A DNA stretch of 64,000 nucleotides from Curvibacter sp. PD_MW3 (GTDB lineage Bacteria; Pseudomonadota; Gammaproteobacteria; Burkholderiales; Burkholderiaceae_C), in the NCBI GenBank assembly GCA_002633085.1, contig NSIV01000003.1, positions 186,001-250,000 on the forward strand, given 5' to 3'. Shown in pieces: positions 9,312-18,961 of the stretch. Position numbers and translations under genes: made by a program. Every line of letters begins with the position of its first letter. The first letter of the stretch is position 1. The notes below the pieces were generated by a model. That model searched no databases, was not told where the DNA came from, and saw only the letters and a program-made list of their open reading frames with translations.

Positions 9312-10807
9312 GGCAAGCCGTCGAGCGCCAGACCAAGTCCCCTGGCGCGGTTGGGGTGTTACTCGGAATAGCAATGGCGGCGACCTGGCTCAATCCCCGG
9401 TCCTACAGTCCTTCGCCCGCGGTTCCTGGCATGCTGTTGGCGCTGATGGTGCTTGCCATTTTTCTTTTATGCAGGCATCGGTGGAGCGCATCGGTGTTGG
9501 CCTGGAGCTGGCTGGTAGCTGCTTTGCTCAGCAGCTTGATCGGTTGGTGTCAGTACTTCGAGATTGCGCACTATTTCGCACCTTGGATGAGCGCGGCGGA
9601 GGGTATGCAAGCCTATGGCAATCTGCGCCAACGCAATCAATATGCCACATTGACCAATGTCGGGTTGGCCGCGCTGGTTTTTCTGGCACTTCATGTGTCG
9701 CGTGTTAACACGTGGCAGCAGCCAGCATTGCTGGCTGGCAGCGTAGCACTAGCCTTCGGCAACGCAGCTTCCTCGTCGCGCACAGGGCTGGTGGAGTTGG
9801 CGTTGCTGCTCGTCGGGGCTGTCTGGCTGGTGCGCGGTGGGCGGCACCGGCTGGTGCGTCGTTTGTTGTTGACGGCCTTCGTGGCTTATTGGCTTGGCGT
9901 TCTGCTGTTGTCCTTGTTGGCAGGCGAAGAGATTGGTAGAAGCGGAATCCTGGGACGTTTGCAGAACGTAAATCCAGGCTGTGCCAGTCGGATTACCCTT
10001 TGGCGCAATATGCTGGAGCTTATCAGCGAGCGCCCCTGGTGGGGTTGGGGTTGGGGGGAACTCGATTACGCGCACTTCATGACGGCTTACGAGGGCACAC
10101 GGCAGTGCGAGATGCTCGACAATGCCCACAATCTGCCATTGCACCTGGCTGTTGAGCTGGGCTTGCCATTGGCATTCCTGTTGTCTGCAGCATGTATTGG
10201 GTGGGTCTGGCGTGCGCAACCGTGGCGAGAGGTTGATCCCGCGCGTCAATTGGCTTGGAACGTGCTGGCCTTGATCGGCTTGCACAGCATGCTGGAGTAC
10301 CCGCTATGGTACGGGTCGTTCCAATTGGCGGCGATCTTGAGCCTGCTCTTGCTTTGGCGCCGGCCACAGACGGCATCGCTAGGTGGGGGTGTGGTTAGGT
10401 ACCCTGGCTATCTGACGCGCGGCTTGGTCGCTGCTCTGCTGGCAGCAGTGGCGTATGCTGGCTGGGATTATTACCGCATTAGTCAGATCTATCTGCCGGT
10501 CGAGGTGCGTTCGCCAGCGTATCGTGAGCACACCCTAGAAAAAATCCGCAAATCATGGTTATTTCGGGATCAGGTTCGATTTGCTGAGTTCACCTTGACT
10601 CCCTTAACGCACGACAACGCCGCTCAACTCAACGCCACGGCACATGACGTGCTTCATTTCTCGCCGGAGGCGCAGGTTGTGGAAAAGCTGATCGAAAGCG
10701 CTGTTTTGTTGGGGCGCGATGACGAAGTCCGGCTCTTCATGGCGCGCTACCGGGCAGCTTATCCGCAAGCTTATGAACGTTGGCAGGGAAAGAGCCGCCG
10801 GGAGTGA
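9308..10807 (+). CDS. PglL/TfpO-type O-oligosaccharyltransferase-like protein, copy 2
   Basis: A second polytopic ligase (499 residues), translationally coupled to copy 1 by ATGA overlap. It has the same signatures with variations: AYGNLRQRNQYATL where copy 1 has GNLGQPNQ, then SSSRTGL, ERPWWGWGWGELDYAHF, and DNAHNLPLHLAVELG with the putative catalytic histidine (His274), followed by HSMLEYPLWYG. The C-terminal soluble tail is shorter. The two copies are clearly divergent paralogues rather than a recent duplication. They could differ in glycan or acceptor, or one could ligate to pilin and the other to lipid A core or another exported protein. Confidence 0.83.
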   Translation: MRQAVERQTKSPGAVGVLLGIAMAATWLNPRSYSPSPAVPGMLLALMVLAIFLLCRHRWSASVLAWSWLVAALLSSLIGWCQYFEIAHYFAPWMSAAEGMQAYGNLRQRNQYATLTNVGLAALVFLALHVSRVNTWQQPALLAGSVALAFGNAASSSRTGLVELALLLVGAVWLVRGGRHRLVRRLLLTAFVAYWLGVLLLSLLAGEEIGRSGILGRLQNVNPGCASRITLWRNMLELISERPWWGWGWGELDYAHFMTAYEGTRQCEMLDNAHNLPLHLAVELGLPLAFLLSAACIGWVWRAQPWREVDPARQLAWNVLALIGLHSMLEYPLWYGSFQLAAILSLLLLWRRPQTASLGGGVVRYPGYLTRGLVAALLAAVAYAGWDYYRISQIYLPVEVRSPAYREHTLEKIRKSWLFRDQVRFAEFTLTPLTHDNAAQLNATAHDVLHFSPEAQVVEKLIESAVLLGRDDEVRLFMARYRAAYPQAYERWQGKSRRE

Positions 10808-10824
10808 GATAGAAGCGCCTATCT
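10807..10824. terminator. Palindrome between convergent ligase 2 and moaC (possible bidirectional terminator)
   Basis: A perfect 6-bp stem AGATAG / CTATCT (10807-10812, 10819-10824) encloses AAGCGC. It spans the end of the ligase gene and the moaC stop codon. There is no T-tract, so its role as a terminator is only suggested by its position between convergent genes. Confidence 0.35.
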
Positions 10825-11307
10825 TGCGACGAAGCTGCCTGATTTACCGCCATGCTTTTCCAGCAGCTTGACATCGTTGATGATCATGCCGCGGTCAACG
10901 GCCTTGCACATGTCGTAGATGGTGAGCAACGCGACTTGTGTGGCAATCAATGCTTCCATTTCAACCCCAGTTGGTCCTACGGTTTCCACCGTGGCTGTGC
11001 AGGTGACGTGACTGGGGTGGCTGGCAGTAGCGTGATGGGAGGAAAATTCGACAGCCACACGAGTGAGTGCCAGAGGATGGCACAAAGGAATCAAGTCGCT
11101 GGTCTTTTTCGCCGCCTGAATTCCAGCTATGCGGGCAATGCCCAGCACATCGCCTTTCTTGGCGGTGCCGGATTCGATAATTGCCAGCGTGGTTGGCAAC
11201 ATTGCGATGTTGCCGCGGGCAACGGCAATGCGGTGGGTGCTGGCCTTGGCGGCGACGTCCACCATATGGGCTTGGCCGTGCTCGTCAAAATGGGTCAAAG
11301 AACTCAT
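10819..11307 (-). CDS. moaC: Cyclic pyranopterin monophosphate synthase
   Basis: Second step of molybdenum cofactor synthesis: converts the MoaA product (3',8-cyclo-7,8-dihydro-GTP) to cyclic pyranopterin monophosphate. The 162-residue protein has the family motifs [43 protein letters not shown] and [11 protein letters not shown]. Length is standard. It lies on the minus strand between the pilin ligases and the TfpX gene, an odd place for a housekeeping gene, and no other moa/moe gene is nearby. Confidence 0.96.
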   Translation of the reverse strand: MSSLTHFDEHGQAHMVDVAAKASTHRIAVARGNIAMLPTTLAIIESGTAKKGDVLGIARIAGIQAAKKTSDLIPLCHPLALTRVAVEFSSHHATASHPSHVTCTATVETVGPTGVEMEALIATQVALLTIYDMCKAVDRGMIINDVKLLEKHGGKSGSFVAR

Positions 11308-11356
11308 GGGGCAACAACTTTACGAAACATTCACGATTTTCTAGCATCATACGATC

Positions 11357-12124
11357 ATGTTCAGTACCTTATTCTGGAAAGACCGCTTGCGGGCCAGCGG
11401 TATCCACTTGGCTATCAGCCTGGGTATGGCGGCGTTGGCGGCCATGCTGGTATTTGCTGTCTGGTATCCCTACCCTTACCGTGAAATTTCAGGCGGACGA
11501 GAATTATTTCTTATCGTGGTCACGGTGGATGTGATTCTTGGACCCCTGATCACGCTGACAGTGTTCAATCGCGCCAAGCCAAAGGTTAAGCTGCGTCGTG
11601 ATCTGGTCGTTGTCGTGCTGGTTCAACTGGCTGCACTTGCATATGGTTTGTGGACCGTGGCGGTGGCTCGGCCGGTGCATCTTGTTTTTGAGTATGACCG
11701 TTTCCGCGTGGTGCATGCGGTGGACGTACCGCCAGAATTGATGGGTCGTCTGCCGCCAGAGGTGGAAGCATTTCCGTTGAGGGGCCCGACGTTACTGGCC
11801 CTGCGCCCATTCCATGATGGCAACGAACAGGCTCAGGCCACCTTGGCAGCTTTGGAAGGGGTGCAACTCAGTTCCAGACCTGATTTATGGCAGCCCTATC
11901 CGCTGGCACGCCAGCGCGTCTTGGACGTAGCAAAACCTGTGGTGTCACTCAAGCAGCGTTTTGCTGATCATGCGGGTGAGATTGATGTTGCAGCGGCGCG
12001 CATTGGCCGTCAGTCTGAAACGCTGGTCTATTTGCCGATGGTGGGGCGTAAGGCGGCGTGGACGGTGTTCTTGGATTCAAGCTCCGCCGAAGTGTTGACG
12101 TTCATGCCGTTGGATTCGTTTTAA
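11357..12124 (+). CDS. TfpX/TfpZ-family type IV pilin accessory protein
   Basis: Inner-membrane accessory factor associated with particular pilin alleles; in Pseudomonas, TfpX/Y/Z-type proteins aid assembly of their cognate pilin. The 255-residue protein starts MFSTLFWKDRLRASGIHL. It has three or four hydrophobic segments in its first 110 residues, with the characteristic YPYPYREISGGRELFLIVVTVDVILGP stretch split between them, and then an extracytoplasmic domain. It is divergent from moaC by 49 bp and its stop is only 2 bp from the likely start of the M48 protease. Its presence near pilA strengthens the view of this block as a pilus locus. Confidence 0.82.
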   Translation: MFSTLFWKDRLRASGIHLAISLGMAALAAMLVFAVWYPYPYREISGGRELFLIVVTVDVILGPLITLTVFNRAKPKVKLRRDLVVVVLVQLAALAYGLWTVAVARPVHLVFEYDRFRVVHAVDVPPELMGRLPPEVEAFPLRGPTLLALRPFHDGNEQAQATLAALEGVQLSSRPDLWQPYPLARQRVLDVAKPVVSLKQRFADHAGEIDVAAARIGRQSETLVYLPMVGRKAAWTVFLDSSSAEVLTFMPLDSF

Positions 12125-12126
12125 GC

Positions 12127-13656
12127 GTGAAATCAAAGACCTATCGACTCTTCTTGTTGGCCAAATATGCGGCGGTTGCTGTATTTTTTATGGCAATTCA
12201 AGTGGGTGTCCCAAAGACTTCGTACGCCCAACTGCCGGCACTCGGCGACGGTGCGGAAATGAGCACCAGCGCCGAACGTCGTCTCGGGGATCGCATTGCC
12301 CGTTCGCTCTACCGCGACCCAGATTACATTGATGACCCGGTGCTGGGCGAATACGTGCAGGGCATCTGGCAGCGCTTGCTGCAAGGTGCTCGCCAGCGTG
12401 GTGAGCTTTTGCCCGAACTGGAAGCCGCATTTGCCTGGGATGTGGCGCTCGGTCGCGATCGCAGCGTCAATGCCTTTGCTTTGCCGGGGGGCTATCTCGG
12501 TGTACATCTCGGCTTGATCGCCGTCGTCAACAGCGAGGACGAATTGGCCTCTGTGCTGGCGCACGAACTCAGCCACGTCACGCAGCGGCATATTGCCCGC
12601 ATGGTGGGACGCCAGAGCGCACAAGGGCCCTGGGTGATTGCCGCCATGATCCTGGGGGCATTGGCGGCCAGCTCCAATCCCCAGGCAGCCAGCGCCATGA
12701 TTGCCGGCGGCCAGGCCGTGGCTGTTCAGGGGCAGCTCAACTTTTCGCGTGACATGGAGCGCGAGGCCGACCGTGTGGGTTATGGCGTCATGACGCAAGC
12801 CGGTTTTGAGCCGCAGGGTTTCGTGAGCATGTTTGAAAAGCTGCAGCAGGCCAATCGCTTCAATGACAGTGGGGCCTTCCCCTACCTCAGAAGCCATCCT
12901 TTGACGACCGAACGCATAGCCGACATGCAGGCGCGGCAACAGTTGCTGCCGCAGGCACCGCCCGTGCAGCTGACGATGACGCATGCGTTGCTGGCGGCAC
13001 GGGCCCGAGTGTTGAGCAACGGGGATGTGGAGAGTCTGCGCACGACGGTGGCCGAGGCCACGGGCGACCGGTTTGGCAAGTTTGCTCCGGCTCGGCAGGC
13101 CGGTGTGCTGTATGCCGCGGCATTGGCGGCCTCCAACCAGAGAGGCTTTGCGCTGGCAACCCGTTTGTACGGGCGCTTGCAGGCGATGGTCCAGGGGCCA
13201 ACACAGGCACAACGGCTGGTGCATTTGCTGGGAGCCGAGTTGTTGCTGGCGGCGGCAGACTCCAAGCGGGCAGGCGAATGGCTGGGTGGTGGATCGGCCG
13301 TGCCTGCCAAGCGGTCCGAACTGTTCCTGTGGGCGCGTGCCATGACGCAAGCCGGTCAAGCCGCACCAGTGACTCCACAACTGCGCGCATGGGTGACAGA
13401 CCACCCGCGCGATGCACAAGCCTGGCAACTACTGTCTGCGGCGTACCTGGCGCAGGGTCAAACGTTGAGTGGGGTACGGGCTGAAGCGGAGGCTTATGCG
13501 GCCCGGTTTGACTACGAGGCGGCTCTGAACCGGTTCAAGGCTGCCCAGGACGTGGCCCGTCAGGGCGGAAAAATCGATCACATCGAGGCATCGATCATCG
13601 ACACCCGGACGCGTCAGCTGGAGTCATTGGTAAGGGAACAGGCGCTCGAGCGCTGA
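12127..13656 (+). CDS. M48-family metalloprotease, BepA (YfgC)-like
   Basis: Periplasmic zinc protease/chaperone involved in outer-membrane protein (LptD, BamA) quality control in E. coli. I chose the GTG at 12127, two bases after the TfpX stop. It gives a normal signal peptide with a hydrophobic core (LLAKYAAVAVFFMAIQVGV) and a cleavage site near SYA-Q; the in-frame ATG at 12058 would overlap TfpX by 67 bases. The zinc motif is HELSHVTQRH (His146-His150), with the third ligand in READRVGYG. A C-terminal TPR-like helical half (from about residue 290) is typical of BepA. The 3' end overlaps the opposite-strand gene by 33 bases. It may serve outer-membrane biogenesis generally, not only the pilus secretin. 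Confidence 0.9.
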   Translation: MKSKTYRLFLLAKYAAVAVFFMAIQVGVPKTSYAQLPALGDGAEMSTSAERRLGDRIARSLYRDPDYIDDPVLGEYVQGIWQRLLQGARQRGELLPELEAAFAWDVALGRDRSVNAFALPGGYLGVHLGLIAVVNSEDELASVLAHELSHVTQRHIARMVGRQSAQGPWVIAAMILGALAASSNPQAASAMIAGGQAVAVQGQLNFSRDMEREADRVGYGVMTQAGFEPQGFVSMFEKLQQANRFNDSGAFPYLRSHPLTTERIADMQARQQLLPQAPPVQLTMTHALLAARARVLSNGDVESLRTTVAEATGDRFGKFAPARQAGVLYAAALAASNQRGFALATRLYGRLQAMVQGPTQAQRLVHLLGAELLLAAADSKRAGEWLGGGSAVPAKRSELFLWARAMTQAGQAAPVTPQLRAWVTDHPRDAQAWQLLSAAYLAQGQTLSGVRAEAEAYAARFDYEAALNRFKAAQDVARQGGKIDHIEASIIDTRTRQLESLVREQALER

Positions 13657-13977
13657 ATCGACCACCAGTCCAAACGCCGAGTAAATCAGTGAGCCAAGCA
13701 AGGCGGCGGCGAAGCCATGAACTTGGAAGCCGTCGAGCACCGTGGCGGCGGCCCAGAACAGGACGGCGTTGATGATGAACAGGAACAGCCCCAGCGTCAC
13801 CATGGTGACGGGCAGCGTCAGCACGATCAGAACCGGCCGTAAGACGACGTTGAACAGACCGATGACAAGGGCCGCCACCAGTGCGCTGCCAAAGCTTTGC
13901 ACTTCCACGCCACTGTAAAGCGAGGCAACCGCCAGCAAGGCGGTTGCGCTGAGCAGCCATTTAATGATGAGCTTCAT
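13624..13977 (-). CDS. YvlD/phage-holin-4 superfamily small membrane protein
   Basis: Four-helix membrane protein of the PF04020 family (mycobacterial-type 4-TMS holin superfamily IV, YvlD). Despite the name it is a widespread chromosomal protein of unknown function. I start it at the ATG giving MKLIIKWLLSATALLAV (117 residues). Family features are VQSFGSALVAALVIGLFNVVLRP and a Thr-Leu-Pro turn, and the helices LGLFLFIINAVLFW and ALLGSLIYSAFGLVVD. Its last 33 bases overlap the end of the convergent protease gene. No phage genes are nearby. Confidence 0.8.
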   Translation of the reverse strand: MKLIIKWLLSATALLAVASLYSGVEVQSFGSALVAALVIGLFNVVLRPVLIVLTLPVTMVTLGLFLFIINAVLFWAAATVLDGFQVHGFAAALLGSLIYSAFGLVVDSALERLFPYQ

Positions 13978-14027
13978 GGCGGGTAAGCATAGCACCCTGC
14001 CATGAAGTCTGTCTCGACGGCTTCGAC

Positions 14028-14486
14028 TTACTCGGCAGCCAGAACCAACGCTGCGCCCATGCCGACAATCGCACCGGGCACGGTCCAGCGGGCTTCGCTG
14101 CTGGCGGGTTGGTCGGCGGTGACAGGGGGCAGGTCCTGGCCGAACTTCGGGCGACGGGCATCGAGCACACGCGCCACGCCCTGCTGTTTCAGCAGCTCCT
14201 GTGTCTGTTCAACCAAGGGGCCGTTGGCCAAGACGGTGGTGACTTTGTCGCCCTGAGCCTGCAGTTCCGGCGTGATCAGGGCAAACAGTTTCTCGGCCCA
14301 CTTGTTGCGCCAGTTTTGACGCGCAGAATGGTTGACCCACTTGCTGATGTGGCGCGTCATGCGTGGCGGGCACGCCACCAGAATCCAGTGCGTTCCCTGC
14401 TGGCTACCTGAGGCGCCATTTTTCATGGGCGTGAGTTGATGCCGCGCAAATTCCGCATCGTCCAGGTACACAATGATTTTTTCCAT
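14028..14486 (-). CDS. Conserved hypothetical protein
   Basis: 152-residue protein I cannot assign to a named family. The N-terminal half alternates beta-like and helical segments (KIIVYLDDAEFARHQL, HWILVACPP), followed by a basic aromatic helix (KWVNHSARQNWRNKWAEKLF) and a second alpha/beta unit (VTTVLANGPLVEQTQELLKQQGV). This could be a small Rossmann-like fold. The C-terminus has a short hydrophobic stretch (VPGAIVGMGAALVLAAE). It lies between the riboswitch-controlled TerC gene (50 bp upstream) and the YvlD gene, all on the minus strand, so it may share the Mn-responsive transcript. It reads as a real gene because of its normal codon usage and the lack of a better frame. Confidence 0.65.
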   Translation of the reverse strand: MEKIIVYLDDAEFARHQLTPMKNGASGSQQGTHWILVACPPRMTRHISKWVNHSARQNWRNKWAEKLFALITPELQAQGDKVTTVLANGPLVEQTQELLKQQGVARVLDARRPKFGQDLPPVTADQPASSEARWTVPGAIVGMGAALVLAAE

Positions 14487-14536
14487 GATGAAATCCTTCT
14501 AGGTTGAGGACAGGGGGAGAGAACTTTGAGCCAGGA

Positions 14537-15250
14537 TCAGATGGCGTGGCCAGACTGACCGTTGCGTTCGTTCGGCTGGCGCCGCGCAGCCCACCAGCCG
14601 CCTGCCAGCACGCCGACAACAGCGACCGCATAGGTCATCCAGCGGGCCGCGATATTCAGCGGTTCTGGCGAATCGAACACGGCATCGAGCAAAGGTTCAT
14701 TGACAATCATCTTGGCGGCCGTGAAGGCCAGCACGGCGGCACCCAGTTGGATGATGATGGGGAAACGCTCAACCAGCTTGAGCACCACGGAACTGCCGAA
14801 CACCACGATGGGCACACTGACCAGCAGGCCGATGACCACGAGGTCGAAGGAGCCATGAGCCGCGCCGGCGACGCCCAGAACGTTGTCCACGCCCATCAGC
14901 GCATCCGCCACGATGATGGTTTTCATGGCACCCCAGAAGGTGCTGGCAACCGGGCCGTCGTGTTCGTCGCCTTCTTGGTCGGCCAGCAACTTGTAGGCAA
15001 TCCAGACCAGACCCAAACCACCGACCAGCATCAGGCCCGGGATCTTGAGCAACCAGACCACGCCCACCGTCATCAGAGAGCGAACGACAATGGCCCCCAC
15101 GGTGCCCCAGACAATGGCTTTTTGCCGAAGATCGGGGGGGAGGCTGCGTGCGGCCAGCGCGATCACGATGGCGTTGTCGCCAGCGAGCACGAGGTCGATC
15201 AGGATGATGGCCAGCAACGCCGACCACCAGGGGGCGGAAAAAAACTCCAT
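14537..15250 (-). CDS. TerC family membrane protein under yybP-ykoY riboswitch control
   Basis: Second TerC-family protein of the window (237 residues), with both acidic motifs: LAGDNAIVIALAARSLPP (Asp25) and MGVDNVLGVAGAA (about residue 120). The ATG follows an RBS (ggag, about 9 bases). The upstream 110-260 bases form a clear yybP-ykoY element, a Mn2+-sensing riboswitch that typically turns on TerC/MntP/Alx-type Mn exporters. A role in Mn2+ efflux or metallation is therefore better supported here than for the paralogue at 2139-2828. The C-terminal tail (RRQPNERNGQSGHAI) is cytoplasmic-looking and polar. Confidence 0.92.
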   Translation of the reverse strand: MEFFSAPWWSALLAIILIDLVLAGDNAIVIALAARSLPPDLRQKAIVWGTVGAIVVRSLMTVGVVWLLKIPGLMLVGGLGLVWIAYKLLADQEGDEHDGPVASTFWGAMKTIIVADALMGVDNVLGVAGAAHGSFDLVVIGLLVSVPIVVFGSSVVLKLVERFPIIIQLGAAVLAFTAAKMIVNEPLLDAVFDSPEPLNIAARWMTYAVAVVGVLAGGWWAARRQPNERNGQSGHAI

Positions 15251-15362
15251 GACAAATACTCCGAGTTGTTTCGATTAACAACCTGGACGGGTAACGTCAA
15301 TGGAGGCAGTGGCTGGAAAGAGCCACGGACGCGCTTCGACGAAACCTGACACAGGTCCCAAT

Positions 15363-15514
15363 CGAAGGTCTTGCTCGGCATGGAGTCATGCAGATTTTTG
15401 CCCAGCAAGCCGGAAGTAATACTTCGTAATGACGACTTGCCGATACTTGTTGCAACGATGCCGGTTTTTGTGGCACCTCCCTGTGTCGCAACAAATGGGA
15501 GCTACTCCCCTTCG
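15363..15514 (-). promoter_or_regulatory. yybP-ykoY (manganese) riboswitch
   Basis: Reading the minus strand, P1 is CGAAGG (15514-15509) pairing with CCTTCG (15368-15363). Right after the 5' strand comes the conserved loop GGGGAGTAGC. P2 is a TTGTTGC/GCAACAA hairpin. Then come the invariant GTCGTCATTACG and a P4 made of CTTGCTGGGCA with TGCCGAGCAAG, running directly into GACC and the P1 closing strand. These match the conserved parts of Rfam RF00080 as I know it. The 112 bases down to the start codon contain two further possible stems (ACCTG-TGT-CAGGT and GTGGCT/AGCCAC) that could form the expression platform. A TTGACA-like -35 lies at 15577-15572, but no convincing -10 was found. Confidence 0.87.
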
Positions 15515-15626
15515 TGAAGCGAATTGAAACACAGCCGCCATCAACCATGTGCTTTGTGGGGATTTGAGGGGTGTCAATTCTCCGGGCCCGCCGGGCGAGG
15601 GCGCTATCATCCGTCTCCCTTTTGCA

Positions 15627-16085
15627 ATGCATCCCATGGCTGGAATCCACATCACCGACATCGAAGCAGCGATCAACTACTGGCGCGACAAGAAGCCGTC
15701 ATCCGACGGTATTACCTTGGCGCCGGAAGTGCGTGCATTGGCGGAGGTCTATGCCTTGATGGTGTTCTACCGGGAGCCGGAGGCGGACGAGTTTTCCATG
15801 CCGCAACCCGCGCTGCAGGCCTGGCTGGCTTGGTACGAAAGCACGCCGGACACGCCCTGCATTGCGATCTGTTCCACCAGTCAGGGTGATGAGGAATGCA
15901 AGGGCTGCGGCCGTAGCTTTGACGAGGTGCAGCTCTGGACCGAGATGCGGCCAGCGCAGAAGCGCCAGACCTGGCGCCGCATCACACTGTCTGGTCAGGC
16001 TTGGCGTTTCAACCGGTACGCCGAACGGGCGGGAGGCAGCGCCAGTGATGTGCCGTTGGCTCAGGCGCAGGGCGAGCCGGCCTGA
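15627..16085 (+). CDS. DUF3717-DUF1289 two-domain protein
   Basis: About 152 residues. The N-terminal part (GIHITDIEAAINYWRDKKPS) matches the DUF3717 family found in Burkholderiales. The C-terminal part (TPCIAICSTSQGDEECKGCGRSFDEVQLW, then QTWRRI) is a DUF1289 domain, with four cysteines (CIAIC and CKGC) likely to bind iron or zinc. DUF1289 proteins are usually stand-alone and of 60-80 residues; here the domain is fused. I start at ATG 15627; ATG 15636 is an alternative and the longer upstream extension is not family-like. Function is unknown. It converges on YaeQ with 26 bp between stops. Confidence 0.8.
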   Translation: MHPMAGIHITDIEAAINYWRDKKPSSDGITLAPEVRALAEVYALMVFYREPEADEFSMPQPALQAWLAWYESTPDTPCIAICSTSQGDEECKGCGRSFDEVQLWTEMRPAQKRQTWRRITLSGQAWRFNRYAERAGGSASDVPLAQAQGEPA

Positions 16086-16111
16086 CGGCGTGAGCAAGAC
16101 CCCGGGTTTGT

Positions 16112-16672
16112 CTATTTCCAGCGGATCGGTTCGATCGTCACCGTCTGGCTGCCATTGCTGAGCATCAGGGCGCCTTCCTGAATCGTGGCTTGCAGTTGCA
16201 TGCTGCGCTCAGCCAGAGCGGCCAGGGCCTGAGAGGCTTCGGACGGCATGCGCCAGACTTCCAGTCGGTCCAGCCGCGTGAGCTTGTTCTCGATGCCGCG
16301 CCACCAGACCTCGGCGGCATGGTGAAAAGCATAGACCAGCACCGTATCAGCCTTGTTGCAGGCCTTGGCCAGGGGTTTGTCTTCGGGTTGGCCGACCTCG
16401 ATCCACAGCCGGGTCTGGCCAGTGAAGTCACGCAGCCAGACGTCGGGCTCGTCCGGGTCGGACAAGCCGGCACCAAAGGCCAGCGTGCCGTCGCCCTGGC
16501 AGACCGTCTGCAGCCGATGGGCCTGCAGCGCCAGGGCCGCCAGCCGGATCATCATGCGTTCGTCGGTCTCGCTCGGATGGCGCGCCAGTGTCAGCGCATG
16601 GTCGGCGTAGTAGCCGTGGTCAATGTCGGCGATTTGGAGGCTGGCCTTGAAGACCGTGGACTTGATCGCCAT
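16112..16672 (-). CDS. YaeQ family protein
   Basis: Cytosolic protein of the YaeQ family (PD-(D/E)XK-like fold; suppressor of rfaH phenotypes when overexpressed in enteric bacteria; molecular role unknown). The 186 residues follow the family closely: MAIKSTVFKASLQIADIDHG, LARHPSETDERMMIRLAALA, DPDEPDVWLRD, LWIEVGQPEDKPLAKAC, VLVYAF, and SMQLQATIQEGALMLS near the end. Length and start are standard. It lies 109 bp after purB on the same strand, with a hairpin-rich spacer between. Confidence 0.9.
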   Translation of the reverse strand: MAIKSTVFKASLQIADIDHGYYADHALTLARHPSETDERMMIRLAALALQAHRLQTVCQGDGTLAFGAGLSDPDEPDVWLRDFTGQTRLWIEVGQPEDKPLAKACNKADTVLVYAFHHAAEVWWRGIENKLTRLDRLEVWRMPSEASQALAALAERSMQLQATIQEGALMLSNGSQTVTIEPIRWK

Positions 16673-16685
16673 GAAGTGTGGGGTT

Positions 16686-16780
16686 GTGGGGTTATTGCGG
16701 GGAACGCCGCGGAACCGGCTGCGCCGGGCCGCTGGCGTTGTCCCCTCTCAGGGGGAAGCGGCGTGAGCCGCTCAGGAGGT
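16686..16780. repeat. GC-rich tandem stem-loop unit between purB and YaeQ
   Basis: Just after the purB stop (minus strand) lies AGCGGC-GTGA-GCCGCT (16757-16772), a perfect six-base-pair hairpin. Beside it is CCCCT-CTC-AGGGG (16743-16755) and a GGCTGCGCCGGGCC stretch. The combination resembles a dispersed intergenic repeat I recall from Comamonadaceae genomes. It may act as the purB terminator or transcript stabiliser. Copy number cannot be judged here. Confidence 0.5.
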
Positions 16781-16781
16781 G

Positions 16782-18872
<2,091 letters not shown>

Positions 18873-18961
18873 GGGCAACGCTGCAAACCGGCGAGCGGCC
18901 GGTGCTGTAAAGCCTTTGTCACAGAGACTGGCTAATCTGGTCAGATTCCGTGACACATGCC

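Noticed and set aside
10806-10830. A further copy of the dispersed repeat at the ligase 2/moaC junction (AAGCGCCTATCTT)
   Set aside because: Only about ten bases resemble the repeat interior and the 18-bp core is missing; it is better read as a simple palindrome between convergent genes.
12058-12126. An upstream ATG start for the M48 protease
   Set aside because: It would overlap TfpX by 67 bases and push the signal peptide inside the chain; the GTG at 12127 gives a normal signal peptide.
13624-13977. Prophage remnant, because of the holin-type family name
   Set aside because: The family is mostly chromosomal (YvlD), and no other phage gene, integrase or attachment site is near.
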